DNA of 64,000 nt from Cladosporium sp. IMV 00045 (lineage: Eukaryota > Ascomycota > Dothideomycetes > Cladosporiales > Cladosporiaceae), in the NCBI GenBank assembly GCA_001931905.2, contig MSJI02000627.1, positions 62,001 through 126,000 of the forward strand. The letters are read 5' to 3'. A program made the translations under genes and the position numbers. Positions 1 through 10,778 of the stretch are shown in pieces; the stretch's first letter is position 1; every line of letters begins with the position of its first letter. The notes under the pieces are model-generated. The model ran no database searches, was not told the origin of the DNA, and saw only the letters and a program-made list of their open reading frames with translations.

Positions 1-1243
1 CCCAGGGGCGCCGCACCACTGAAGAGAAAGCGTACAGTGCTCAGATCATACGTCTTGCAAACGTCGCTCGATCGTAACATCTGTAATAGAATGGGAGGAA
101 CCTGAGTAAAGCAAGGTTTAGCCTAGACAACTTCTACACGCGGTACTAGCTTAACAACTCACCACGAGAATCTGCTCAACTTTGAAACGCTGGATGGCGT
201 CTAGCATCCACCTCAAATCGTACTTTGGCAAGATGACATACTCGTCTCCGCGCCACACAGCCACGTGCGCTGCCACTATCAAGGCGTAGATGTGGCTCAA
301 CGGCAGGGGCGCAAGTAAGACCTGGGTGTCGACTTCTTTCGTGGAACGACCCACCGACTCATATGTCGTGTGCTGCAGGATGTTCGCAATAACGTTACGA
401 TGAGAGATCATGACAGCTTTCTATGGTACTAGTTAGTGATATGTCTCTTCTGGCTATCAGCGGGAAGCCCTCACTGGTTGTCCAGAAGTGCCACTTGAGT
501 AGCACAGGAAGGCAGTCTGACGCGATCCTTGTCCTTTGCTGAATATGAGTGCTTCTAATGGAGGTAAAGAGTTGCCCTTGTGAATCATACGATCAACGTT
601 CGCTATGTGAGTGTCATCTGAGCAAGACTCATTGGATAACGTCAAAACGTATACATGCTTGTGTGGGATTCCTGTCATCTCAGCAGACTGCAAAGCGGTT
701 GCCAGAAGGGAAGAACATGTGAATATCGCTTTCGCCCCTGAAGTCTTCAGCTGGTGGGCTAGCTCATCGGCAGTATAGGTAGCATTGGCTGGAGTGACGG
801 TGCCCGACAATCTGTGAACAGCATATGCTGCTGTCATATAGTCAATCTGGTAGAACCATTAGTATTCAATCCGCACTTGACCTTGAGTAGTTTACTCACA
901 CTGTTAAGGGAGTATATGCATACTACCTTATCCCATGGTGTATCTCCATTCGGTGACCACTGGTGGATATCTGCGAGTGCTCGAGCCAGGCTTTCGGATC
1001 TGGCAAATAGCTCGCTGTAGGTGTAGGCTGCCCCCGTGAGTCCACAAGTGAACGGATTTCGACTTTTCGAAGAGGGAATTTGACGGAAGCGTTCATTTTG
1101 CATGAACTCTGCGATGGGCATAGAATCTGGTGGATCTGTTGGTTGTTTGTCAGTTTGAGAGGCGAGCGGAAAAAGAATAGAAGCAAGGTTGTTGACACAC
1201 CGAAGGGTAACGACGGCACCCATTGAGGTGAACTGAACGGCAT
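1..1243 (-). CDS. Acyl-CoA synthetase / 4-coumarate-CoA ligase-like protein, partial (C-terminus beyond left edge)
   Basis: ANL-superfamily adenylating enzyme that activates a carboxylic acid as acyl-AMP and then acyl-CoA. Exons, reading leftwards: 1243-1201, 1135-900, 846-475, 420-163 and 101 to the window edge, with introns of 65, 53, 54 and 61 bp. The spliced protein starts MPFSSPQWVPSLPF and about 336 residues are visible. The AMP-binding P-loop SSGTSGQPKAVMISHRN (near residues 210-226) is made across intron 3. Later motifs are PLPLSHIYAL and, at the edge, YDLSTVRFLFSGAAPLG. These fit the fungal 4CL-like/luciferase-like family. The C-terminal hinge and catalytic lysine, and any peroxisomal targeting signal, lie outside the window. 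It is divergent from the alcohol dehydrogenase at 1547 with about 300 bp between the starts. The acid substrate cannot be told from sequence. Confidence 0.88.
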
Positions 1244-1546
1244 CTTACGGTGAACTGGAAAATCGAACGATCGGTTTTTCGTTTCAAAAGAAAAATCGTT
1301 ACTGTTATTATTTTCTATAGTAGATGTTCCGAGATCGAGTGTCTGTATTACCAGATCAGGACAACCGAACCGCCTCGGTTATGCCGGCAGTGGTGTTTGA
1401 CCTTTGATCACTCACCTGTCTGACCCGGCATCAATGTTTGAAGCTCCACATTATATCAAGCTCAGACTGTTCTTGAGATTGCTACCTCTACAGATCTATG
1501 AGACGACCGTCAGTCTTGTGTGCGTTGGCAATACACGACGTTAGAA
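1244..1546. promoter_or_regulatory. Divergent intergenic region between ligase-like gene and alcohol dehydrogenase
   Basis: Short shared upstream region (303 bp) between two oppositely oriented metabolic genes. No open frame or RNA gene is seen. Co-regulation from here is an inference from position only; I saw no specific operator. Confidence 0.4.
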
Positions 1547-2879
1547 ATGACTTTTGAGATTCCAACTACCATGCTGGCTTGGAGGAAGCATAAGGGCGAT
1601 GACAAACCAGTGTGGGAAGAAGTGTCGGTTCCCAAGCCATCAAAATCGCAGGTTCTTGTCAGGCTGCTTGCATCGGGAGGTGATGTAATCAAGACCCCTT
1701 ACGTTGTTGGCCTTTGCTCACCAAGTGTAACAGTATGTCGCAGCGATATCTCACTCTTAAGATACGACAATCAACCAAGCTGGTTCCAAGATCAATACAC
1801 TCTCGTGAGTCTTGTCTTGACGCCTGATTGTCATTTTATGGCACGCATTGATCAATGCCTTAGGGCCACGAAGGATGCGGACGTATCGTGCAATTTGGTG
1901 AAGGCATCGAAATTGGAGCTCTGCAAATTGTGAGTCGCCAACTGGAATTCTCGAACCAACCTCTTTCTTGACTCGGTAAGAACAGGGAGACATTGTTGCG
2001 TTGCATGCTGTTCCTGGGTGCAGAGATGACGATTGCGCGGAGTGCGATCAAGAGCTGTCGCAAATCTGCCAGAGAGGCCACCACTCAGGGATTGGCCAAG
2101 ACGGGTTCTACGCACCGTACGCTACTATCGACATCAGAGGCGCCATACCAGTACCACCAGGTAAGACCAATCTCCATCTTCATGCAGACTGAGAGCGTTC
2201 GCTGACACCTTGCCCAGGAGTCCTTCCGACCCAAGCTGCGGTCGCCACCGATGCCGTTGCGACTGCATACCACGCCATATTCCGACGAGGAGATGTCAAG
2301 AAGCACGAGACAGTCTTTCTGTTCGGCCTCGGGGGGCTTGGGATGAATGCCTTACAGCTGCTCCTCTACATCGGAGCTGAAATCATTGTTTCAGACACCA
2401 GACAAGCCTGCTTGGACCGAGCTCTTTCCTTGGGTGTTCCTCCGTCACATATCGTGCCATTGGATACCACACCTCAACAATTCGTGCTCGAGAATTTCAA
2501 AGAGACTAGAATCGATGCGGTCCTCGACTTCGTGGGAAAGCATCAAACTTTCCAAGACGCTCAGCAGATCGGTAGGTTCCAAGCTCGCCATGTATCTCAT
2601 CGGCTAACTTTTGAGGTAGTCCGTCGTGGAGGAAGACTTTTGTGCATTGGAAGTCTCGACCACGAAAATACGATCGAGATGAAGCTGGCGACTAGGAAAA
2701 GGCTGAGCTTCGTTTTCTCATATGGCTCACAGGCACAGGATCTTCCTCACGTCCTAAAATTGATCGCAGCGAAGAAGGTCGAGCCTCAAGTGCAGTGCAG
2801 ATCCTTTCAAGATTTGCCAGAAGTCCTCGAAGAGCTGGAAGTAGGTGAAGTTGAGGCCCGTGTAGCTTTAATCCATTGA
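1547..2879 (+). CDS. Zinc-dependent alcohol dehydrogenase (MDR family)
   Basis: Medium-chain NAD(P)-dependent alcohol dehydrogenase, 352 aa after splicing. Exons: 1547-1679, 1734-1804, 1864-1929, 1986-2160, 2218-2571, 2620-2879. The GroES-like half carries VCRSDI (C46, catalytic zinc), GHEGCGRI (H70/E71) and a structural-zinc lobe with C102, C107, C110 and C118. The Rossmann half begins near FGLGGLGMNALQ. The splices restore each of these motifs across junctions. The last intron (2572-2619) is 48 bp and has no in-frame stop, so retention would add 16 residues. It lies tail-to-tail with the SDR gene (175 bp apart) and head-to-head with the ligase. The two-zinc architecture points to an alcohol or polyol dehydrogenase rather than a zinc-free quinone reductase. 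The substrate is unknown. Confidence 0.9.
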
Positions 2880-3053
2880 TAGCCTACTCGAGGATACAAC
2901 AAAAATGCCGAAAAAGGATGGAGAACTTAGGTCTCTGGATCGAGATGTTATTAGTCGGCTGTACGATCAGTTGAAGCAGACCGCTAAGTGAGCGTGTTTC
3001 GATCTCAAGGTTTGATAAAGCCGAACCGAATTTTGATTCAACCAATGTAACGG

Positions 3054-3960
3054 CTAGCCATTAACACTCGCCGCTTTCGTCATACCTATGCCAACGGCGG
3101 CTGTCGTTCCTGCATCTACTGGCAGTATCGCACCGGTAATAAACCTTGCGTGATTGCTCGAAAGGAACACCACCGCCGCAGCGCAGTCCCATCCATTGCC
3201 CTCAATACCGAGCAAGCTTCTTGCCTTTCGTGCCGCCCGCACCTCATCAGACATACCTCCAGCATACATCATAGGGGTGTATAGCATCTAACAACCAATC
3301 AGATACTGCCGAGCAAGCTAAGTGGCTGTTCATACTTACGCCGGGACAGATGCAATTGACTCTAACACCAGACTCCGCGTGATGAGCAGCCATGGCTCTC
3401 GTCATGTTAACCACTGCTCCCTTACTTGTCGGGTAGAGAAGGTGTGGAGTACCTCCTTTCAGTCCGGCCACGCTGCCCATGTTGACGATAGATCCCTTGA
3501 TCTCGCCGGCATTTCGTTCCATCACAGGTACAGCATGCTTCGCCATCGCTACCATACTGCTGATATTGATCTCCATGCCTTTAGTCCATTGCTCCAAATC
3601 GACGTTCACTGCGGTTCCTGGAGTTCCTGCAATGCCGACGTTGTTCACGAGAATGTCCAGGCTCCCGAATCGATCAATCGCAAGCTGGACCGCAGCTTCG
3701 CAGTCGACAGAGGAGGTTACATCGCCGTAAGTGGCAACCGCAAGACCTCGGTGTGGCACCTCGTTCGCCATCTCTGCGGTCTTCATAGCCCATGTTAGAT
3801 CACGGTCGAGGCAGATGACATTGCACCCTTCGTCTGCCAGCATGATCGATATGGCGCGGCCGTTGCCAATCCCGTCTCCAGCACAGCCTGCTCCTGTGAC
3901 CAGGGCAACTTTGCCGCGTAGCGAGCGAGGAGGTGGCCTTGTTGGGATGCCGTCTGTCAT
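3054..3960 (-). CDS. Short-chain dehydrogenase/reductase (SDR)
   Basis: Classical SDR oxidoreductase, 284 aa. Exon 1 is 3960-3340 and exon 2 is 3287-3054, with a 52-bp intron (donor GTAAGT, acceptor TTAG). The cofactor motif VTGAGCAGDGIGNG (residues 21-34) is longer than the usual TGxxxGIG. NNVG at 106-109 replaces NNAG. The catalytic Ser-Tyr-Lys is visible as MGSVAG (S163) and YPTSK (Y176, K180). The PG motif falls at the exon junction (CICPG followed by MLYTPMM). The C-terminus has the usual FITGAILPVDAG. I chose the ATG at 3960 because the frame upstream to 4098 reads through sequence unlike the family. The neighbouring ligase and alcohol dehydrogenase suggest shared catabolism of an aromatic or fatty compound, which is an inference. 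Confidence 0.9.
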
Positions 3961-5186
3961 AATGCGTTCTGCTCCTAACAACGAAGATTGCCTTGAAAAC
4001 TTGGCTTGCGGAAGCAAGTTGCTGTTGTTCTGGGTCGCGTAGCAATGAAACGTGTCGATAGATGTGTTTTGTTCACTGCATTCTTGCAGCTTGTGCAACG
4101 CATGTTTGGGCAGAACATCATGGCAACCCTAATTTAGCAATACCGAGAGGATTCATACTCCAGAATTATGTCCCGGAAACGGCTGTAACGATGCCGAACA
4201 CCGATGCAGGAGTAGACCGAATAGCCGAAGTTTCCTACTCTTCGATTCAGAAACATGCTCAGTCTTCTTGAATATGCTGTTATTCAGAAATGTCATCATG
4301 TATGAGGTACGTTGTACCTATGGAACGAGCGGATTTTCAAAACATGACGCGAAAGTAGGGGTCAAATGCACCCAAACCTAGATCTCTCCTTGCAAACGGC
4401 CCAGCCAATTCGACAGTAGGTATATATAGCATAACCGTATACCATTGCGTTTTCCGAACCCCGTCAAGATGTCTACTAATACTCCAAGTTTTCCACCAAG
4501 TGTGCTCCCTCGCAATTCACCACTATGATTGCCACACTGGAAAGTTATCTTTGTGCGTTTCCGGACACTAAATAGATGCTCATGACGCAAATCGCATTGT
4601 CGTTACTAATTCATACAGTGGTTAGTCACCCATGGGCTTGCTCGGAATCCTTGCATAGGATAGCCTCATAGGAATCCCAACAATAACCCACTTCTCTGGC
4701 TCTTTGATGAGACACGCAGTCAATTGAGCCCGAATGGACTGATGGTCAGATCGGGATGGAGCAATTTTCACCTTAGCAGACATACCGCACCACATTCAGG
4801 TTCACTGTGACGTTAAGCTCCTCCATTTGCTCGTGACAGTAACGTCGCGAGATCCACCCCTCACACTCAGTAGAGCCAGAACGCACGCCATCGTCGCTTG
4901 TCTGCCTCGGTAGCTAGAAAGTGAACGAGACGTGTACCTTCAACCGAAGCCAAAAAACCTCAATTGGAAGCTCATGACAAATAAGCGAAAGCTACGCTGT
5001 ATGGAACCACGGTTTTTGGAGAGAGCAAAAGCAGCTTCCGCATTAGAATAGCCGGGTCTCACCACCTCTCCTTGCGTGCTACAACAAAGCCAGCTCTGAT
5101 AAAGCTAGGTAGCCCCTACTCTTCCAAACCAGGCCTCTCAAATCCTGCTACTTGTTTCTCTCGTGTTCAGAGACCGAAAGGCCAGA
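3961..5186. other. Intergenic, no gene supported
   Basis: About 1.2 kb upstream of both flanking genes. Only short open frames with no recognisable protein are present, so it probably holds two promoters. No repeat or RNA gene seen. Confidence 0.5.
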
Positions 5187-6608
5187 ATGCTGCAACATAT
5201 GACACCATTGGGTCCAAGATGCTTTCCGCCATTCTCGTTTTTGGGCTTTATCGCTTGGTCGATGCCGTGGTTTTCGTCAAACTGTCCTAGGAACTCAGAA
5301 CAGAGCTCCGACTACCTGCAATCAGCTGCAACATCTGATCAAACAGGCGAATCGCTTTCGGTGGTGAACGGTGACCTAACACATCTCACTCTAGAAGAAG
5401 CCGAGCAGATCATTGATCGATTCAAGGAAATACCGCAAAGCTCTGACAAATTATTGTTCTGGACTGGTATTCCCATATCTTGGGCCCAAAAATGGGCAGG
5501 CGAGCATGGCCTGCTGACACTCACCTCAGCAATGGGGCCCTTGATGGACGTTTCGGATCCACGGTGTTTGAAATGTACCAAATCGTCAAAACAGTGGTCG
5601 AAATACATTAAGGGTGCATCTGGAATCTTTGCACGATATGCTTGCGGGCATGGTATCGTCAGAGTGTTGACCCTGCCTCCATCGTGCGCAGAATTCCTTC
5701 GAGCCAAGTCGTCGTATCTTACGATAGAAGAGCCCATACTGAAAGGGACATCCGGCTGCTGTTGTGCGGTTCAAATCAATACTGTGCATCTTCTGAAAAG
5801 TTCCACAGAATTGGAGTACCAGAGCTGGCCCCAAAATCGCATGTCGGAAATCATTAGATATAGAGGCGACGACAGCTTCAACTTCAAACTTCCACCGCGG
5901 ATTCATAAGGCAGTGAAGGCGGCTGGTCAAGTCTTGCGCTCCAGAGTCTTGAGATTGACCGCTTACACAATTTCTGAGCCAACTGATACCATCTCTATAT
6001 CACATATTTCAGAGCAAAGATCAAGCGTCCTGGCCGCGAAGAAACAACAAGAATGTAACGAGCATCAGAACACGTCTCATGATCCGAAAGAGTATGAGAC
6101 GCAGCAGTTGGCTCGGACTCGCAAAAGCAACACAAAAGCACAGGTCCTGGAGAAAGAGGCTGGCAAGCCACGGAGTACCCAGCGACCAGGCAACAGACGT
6201 GCAAAGAGCAAGCAGCGACCACAGATCAACAAGCAACGAACAGAGAGCGACAAGCAGCAGCCAACAGCTAAACACCCACAGGGAGACAAGCATGAAACAG
6301 AAAGTGAGCAACGACCGGGCAGTAAGCGAGCAAAGAGCGAACGGCCACCGCAGAGCAATGTTCAGGAGCGGCAGAACAAGTGCCAGAGCAAGAAGCGGCA
6401 ACCACATAGTGACCAGCAAGCTATAGAACAACAACCACAGAGTCACATCCGAGCACAGCGACAGAAGCAGCAGGGAACAAGGGAATATCCTGTAATCCCA
6501 AGTTCCAGTTTGAAGCAGAGATCCTTCGCCGATGAAGGTGCTAGGCAGGGAGAAGTGGCCATCAAAAGTTCAGTGAAAGCCAAAAAGTTGAAGAAATGCA
6601 AGGATTAG
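5187..6608 (+). CDS. Uncharacterised protein with Lys/Gln/Arg-rich repetitive C-terminal tail
   Basis: Single open frame of 473 aa from the first ATG (5187); the frame is open further upstream without an ATG, so a 5' exon is possible. Residues about 65-240 look globular: LLFWTGIPISWAQKWA, TLTSAMGPLMD, YIKGASGIFARYA and TIEEPILKG. These resemble a fungal family of unknown function that I cannot name with confidence. The last about 190 residues are charged, dominated by K, Q, R, E and S, and contain an imperfect repeat: RPGNRRAKSKQRPQ and again RPGSKRAKSERPPQ, coded 129 nt apart (about 6183 and 6312). The tail ends in KAKKLKKCKD. Such a basic tail could bind nucleic acid or act as a nuclear signal, which is an inference. 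No signal peptide is convincing. Confidence 0.7.
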   Translation: MLQHMTPLGPRCFPPFSFLGFIAWSMPWFSSNCPRNSEQSSDYLQSAATSDQTGESLSVVNGDLTHLTLEEAEQIIDRFKEIPQSSDKLLFWTGIPISWAQKWAGEHGLLTLTSAMGPLMDVSDPRCLKCTKSSKQWSKYIKGASGIFARYACGHGIVRVLTLPPSCAEFLRAKSSYLTIEEPILKGTSGCCCAVQINTVHLLKSSTELEYQSWPQNRMSEIIRYRGDDSFNFKLPPRIHKAVKAAGQVLRSRVLRLTAYTISEPTDTISISHISEQRSSVLAAKKQQECNEHQNTSHDPKEYETQQLARTRKSNTKAQVLEKEAGKPRSTQRPGNRRAKSKQRPQINKQRTESDKQQPTAKHPQGDKHETESEQRPGSKRAKSERPPQSNVQERQNKCQSKKRQPHSDQQAIEQQPQSHIRAQRQKQQGTREYPVIPSSSLKQRSFADEGARQGEVAIKSSVKAKKLKKCKD

Positions 6609-8157
6609 GCAGCGGGTCCAAAATTCTGGTTCATCATGCTATTGTACCTATGACTGTGGTCTTCCTCGCTGATATCGGGTTTCCTAAACTCATATGACAT
6701 TCTCAACATGCCAATTCGCTTTCGACGGAAACAGGAGTCATGAGGTGTGAGGTAACGAGCCCGCTCTCGAAGGAAGTGCAAGTCGTCGAGGCTGACGTGC
6801 GCACGATGGAGCTAAAAAAAAAAAAAAAAAGTATTGCTCTATGTTGCGCTTTTGATGTCACATGTGGAGTAGATGGTGTAGGTGGAGTTCCTTTGCAATG
6901 TCCTCTGAGGACTGTGGTGTCTACTTGAGTGTTTTCAACGATCGTAGCACTAGACGGCTCAATACTGTGTTACTCGGTCATACTCACAGATCGGACATCA
7001 GGATTGGTTCGGAGTCTTGAAAGATGGAAGGGAGCGCACACGGACTCCAGCGCCGGTGATTGACAAGCAAGAGAGAAGGCAGATGCGGTTGCAGTTGTGA
7101 GCTTAGTGATGATAATGTAGGTTCAGAAAGCAGCAGCACACGCTAATACTGTATGGAAGTTCCTTCGCAACATAAACGGTACCTGGGGGGCCTTAGCTCA
7201 GGCCTAGGGAGCCTTCTTGGTAATGTGGCCCGCGTTGCGAGTCTTCACTTTCTCGACAGAAGCGCGCAATCGTCTTGGCTGCCCCGAAATGGCTACATGG
7301 CGTTTCTCCTGGCTTCCATACGCTCAATACAACAACGGCCTCAAGATTTCGCAAGGTGCCACGTCGAGCCAAGCCGATGACAGCGAGCCTCGTCAATCTA
7401 CCCATACAACCTGTGACCGTTCCCTGCGCCCACGCTTGTCTTGGCAGCAGCCCACGTAGCAGCACAGGAGATTCTCATTCGTAGCCTTGGAATTTGTATG
7501 ACATACATGTCGTCAAAAGGAACCCGATGTAGACTGTCTTTTAAGTACAAACTGTGCAGATTCGGAGCGCCCTGCAAAAGCCACGCGGATCAGAGGCACT
7601 TCTCCGCGTGCGCTGGCTTCCAACGGCCAAGACAAGGCGAGCTCGACGATCCAAACCGAACGCCGCCCTTGTCACTGGTGCCTGCTGCGCATCACACTTG
7701 GTGTACGTACATCATAAACACCGTCTAGCCCCTTCACATTGCGGCGCATATCGTTGCAGCCGCATGAGGTGAGAAACAAAGCAAAGCATGGCGTCGCGTC
7801 GCATTGCCAGCGGATACAGGGAGCTTGGGGTGTCGAAACATGATCGTCGACCGCACGCATGTAACATTGTATTGCCTGCATTCCTACCTCACCGGAACAT
7901 GTTCGCATCTGCGTTGTCAATGACATGCCCTAAGGAAACAACCAGTAGTTGGCAGCCAAGTAGCACCCGCCACATATTCTGATATATGCAATGCACTGAC
8001 ACGCAATATCGACGATGGGTTGCTTGATGCGAACTGCGATAGAACATGAGTTCACTCACTTTGTGCATAAATTACCCCCAAAGGCCCACTTTCACGAGTC
8101 CAAAGCCCCGCTCATACACTGCTCGTTCACCATAAAACGCCAATAAGCAATTACCAG
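6609..8157. other. Intergenic, no gene supported; A17 tract
   Basis: About 1.5 kb with only short, compositionally poor open frames. It contains a homopolymer A tract at 6814-6830. A stretch near 7190 (TTAGCTCAGGCC) looks a little like a tRNA A-box, but no matching arms were found. Confidence 0.5.
6814..6830 (+). repeat. Poly-A tract (A17)
   Basis: Seventeen consecutive A residues in the intergenic region downstream of the repetitive-tail gene. It may be slippage-prone. Confidence 0.9.
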
Positions 8158-9863
8158 ATGGCATCGTCAACGCATGCACAGGCTCCCAATGGGGCTGTCA
8201 AGCATCAGCCTCTGCAGAGCGACAATGCGGCGCGAAAGTTGGCAGAGCTCGTTGATTTTGCCAAGAGCTTCGCGTCAGACTCCGACATTAACACAGTCGT
8301 TGGCGTTGTAAACCAGGATCTCGACCTCAAAGACAGCCTCCAGCGAAAGGAGGAAGAAGTCTCGGCTTTACAGCATCGAATCGACCTGGACAAGGCAAGG
8401 TTCAACGGCACTCTTCAAGACAATCTTGCCGCCTACGAAGTCTCCAGAGATCAGCTGAAGAGTGAGCTTGAACACTCACGAAGCGAGACACAAGCCCTCA
8501 AAGACAAGGCCGGTCAAGACGAACAAGCCATAAAGGCCTTGAAAGAGAGTGAGGCGAAGTTGCAGTACGAGACTGAACGATTACTAGAGACTTCTCGTAC
8601 ACAGAGAGAACAGGCAAAATCAGGTCTGACCAAGATCAGAGAGCTAGAGGGTTCACTTGATGCTGCACGCAAAGACAAAGTGACTCTGCAAACACAGCTG
8701 CAGCGCGAAGAAAGCTCGCATACTCAGGCAAAATCTGGCTTTGCTAATCTGCAGCAGATGTTCAACAAGTTGGAGAAGGAGTATAACGTTCTCTTGCAGG
8801 AACGACAGCTTGCGCAAAGCCTGTCGGTCACATTGACAAATGCCGACCCGGAGCAGCTGTAAGTGTCCTCTCTGCGCGTGTGAAGGGGAAGTCACTAACC
8901 AACAGAAAGTTGCCTGGAGTTCGACAGGGTATGGTCGAAAACCGTCGTGCTCGTCAATTCGATGTTCTCTCGAGATCTCCCGGAAGAAGTGCTTCAGGTT
9001 TTTCCATCGTACTTCAAAGTCGTAACACACCTCAGCTGACTGATTGATAGAATCCAAACCATTGGAAAGCATTGAAACATCTGCCTGGCACTGAGACTCA
9101 CCTCTCCAATCCTCTCCCAATTGTTCCCAGCAACTCCACATCAGCTAAGCAGATGCGGATAGCGTCCATTCTCGCAATCATCGCACGACTGTTCGACGCC
9201 CATCTGTTGCAACCAACTTACCTGATAGACTCAGAGTACCAGCTTCGCGACTTGCTCACTGAGCAAGCATTCGACGAACATAGAAAGGAATCAGCTTTTC
9301 GTGGTTTAATCCAAGCACTCCTACCGAAACGGCAAGACAGTGCTGGGTCGGCTCGAGTAAAAGACGTGTGCCGCGAAGTCATGCGCGTCGTCCAAGATCT
9401 GCTTCCTCAAAACCTGCAGCCATCGCTCGAAGAGCAACTCGAAGAACTTGCCGAGGAAGCCCGCGATTACTGGGGTAACATCTTACGATCGCAAACTGCC
9501 ATTTTCCCGAGCTTCGACGTCGACGATGATCAAGATTGGGCGTGGAACAAGCTCTGCTTGGACCCAAACCAAATCACAGTGGCCGTGAAAGAACCTCAAT
9601 CCGAAGATCACGGAGCCGAAGACGAACCATTGCTTGTGATATTTCCCCGTTTATGCACCTACCACGAGGCCAACGAGCACCCCTTGTCACACGGTGTCGT
9701 GTTGACGCCGGCGCAGGTGACATCAGCAAGAGAGGAGGAGTATTTATACTCCAGGGCGAGGGTGACGAGGCAGGGGACAAGATCTCGCAGGGGTCCAAAT
9801 GGTACTGAAGAGAGGCGTCATTCAGGTTCGATGGGTTTTTTAGGTCGGCGTCCGACTTCGTGA
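8158..9863 (+). CDS. Coiled-coil protein, fungal, function unknown
   Basis: Three exons: 8158-8858, 8910-8997 and 9051-9863, giving 533 aa. Residues about 55-230 are a long heptad-rich coiled coil (Glu, Lys, Gln, Leu), with segments such as LQRKEEEVSALQHRIDLDK. The small second exon gives CLEFDRVWSKTVVLVNS then FSRDLPEEVLQ, joined to NPNHWKALKHLPG. The remainder is a helical domain (QMRIASILAIIARLFDAH, then TYLIDSEYQLRDLL) with an acidic WxWNKL-type segment, ending in a basic RxR tail. The second intron uses a weak donor (GTTTTT); the alternative GTAACA donor would leave an intron of only about 29 bp, so I rejected it. I recognise the architecture from fungal hypothetical proteins but cannot assign a function. 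A structural or tethering role is conjecture. Confidence 0.78.
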
Positions 9864-10540
9864 AAGTATGCAAACGGCTCTTCAGAACAAGGTAGTGGTG
9901 ACGACAAAGATGGAATGCCCAGGTGTGGTTCATGTTGTGACTTGTTGGGACAAGACAGCATCCCATATATCTAGCAAGTATCTTCTGACATAACTCCTCT
10001 CCACCTGTGTCGAGCTACGAACATCACGTGGAAAACTCGCCTTTCAAATTGTACCCCTTTTTGCTGATATCTTGGACGACGTCGTACACAGGATACTAGC
10101 ATGGCGGCCGCTCGAGACCACACTGAAGATTGGCAGGGGCTGATCGTACTTTCGCTTTAGCGGCGAAAGCCCCCGTTATCATTCTATCACTACTTCTGTC
10201 AGTCTCTTAGCTCCGGAAACTAAAAAGCACGACAAAATGCATACCATCAAAGTCTCGAGCCAACGACAAATGTGGCCGAGCACGTCTACCGGACGGATTG
10301 TGTTGCGCTCCTGAACATCGATCGCGAAGAGGCCCCGAAGCCATCATGAGCCTTCTTGTGACGGCGTAGAATGTCCTTGCCGGCGAACCCCTTGGTACTG
10401 CGAGGACAGCCGTCAACCTCACACAAGAAATTGTACTGCTCGGGATAGGGCGAGAATGAAGATCCTTTAGTGCGACCTCGAAGTTAGGAGTTTCAACATG
10501 AAAATTAGTGATCAATAATTGATAGATTGCATAGAAAAGC
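9864..10540. other. Intergenic, no gene supported
   Basis: About 680 bp between the coiled-coil gene and the 5S rRNA gene. Open frames here, including an antisense one running into the 5S gene, have no coding character. Confidence 0.5.
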
Positions 10541-10659
10541 ACATACGACCATAGGTCAGTGAAAACTGGGCATCCCGTCCGCTCTGCCATACATAAGCAC
10601 TGAACCGGGCGACTAGTACTAGAGTGGGTGACCATCTGGGAATCCCGCCTGTTGTTTGT
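10541..10659 (+). rRNA. 5S ribosomal RNA gene
   Basis: The sequence begins ACATACGACCATAGG, contains GGGCATCCCGTCCGCTC and GTGGGTGACCATCTGGGAAT, and ends CCTGTTGTTTGT, all hallmarks of filamentous fungal 5S rRNA. The first and last nine bases pair as helix I with one T-T mismatch and one G-T pair. The length of about 119 nt is as expected. A run of T immediately after it fits an RNA polymerase III terminator. 5S genes of Pezizomycotina are commonly scattered singly among protein genes, as here, instead of lying in the rDNA repeat. Confidence 0.95.
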
Positions 10660-10663
10660 TTTT
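10659..10663 (+). terminator. RNA polymerase III T-run terminator of the 5S gene
   Basis: Five T residues overlap and follow the 3' end of the 5S rRNA, the usual pol III stop signal. Confidence 0.7.
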
Positions 10664-10778
10664 GCTTTTGGTTTATCCTTTTGATGAAGGGGATGATCGA
10701 TTAATGGATCTTATGATGATATCTCACACAAAAACCTGCAAGCTGAGGTGGACACATCAAGTGAATGCACTCTTCCGA

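Noticed and set aside
3961..4098. 46-residue N-terminal extension of the SDR
   Set aside because: Not typical of cytosolic SDRs; the ATG at 3960 sits just before the Rossmann fold. A targeting sequence cannot be fully excluded.
6021..6446. 141-aa Leu-rich minus-strand frame
   Set aside because: Mirror of the Gln/Lys/Arg repeats (CAG/AAG read backwards as CTG/CTT), not a membrane protein.
7183..7260. tRNA-like A-box (TTAGCTCAGGCC)
   Set aside because: No B-box with the TTCRA core at a suitable distance, and no acceptor stem pairing.
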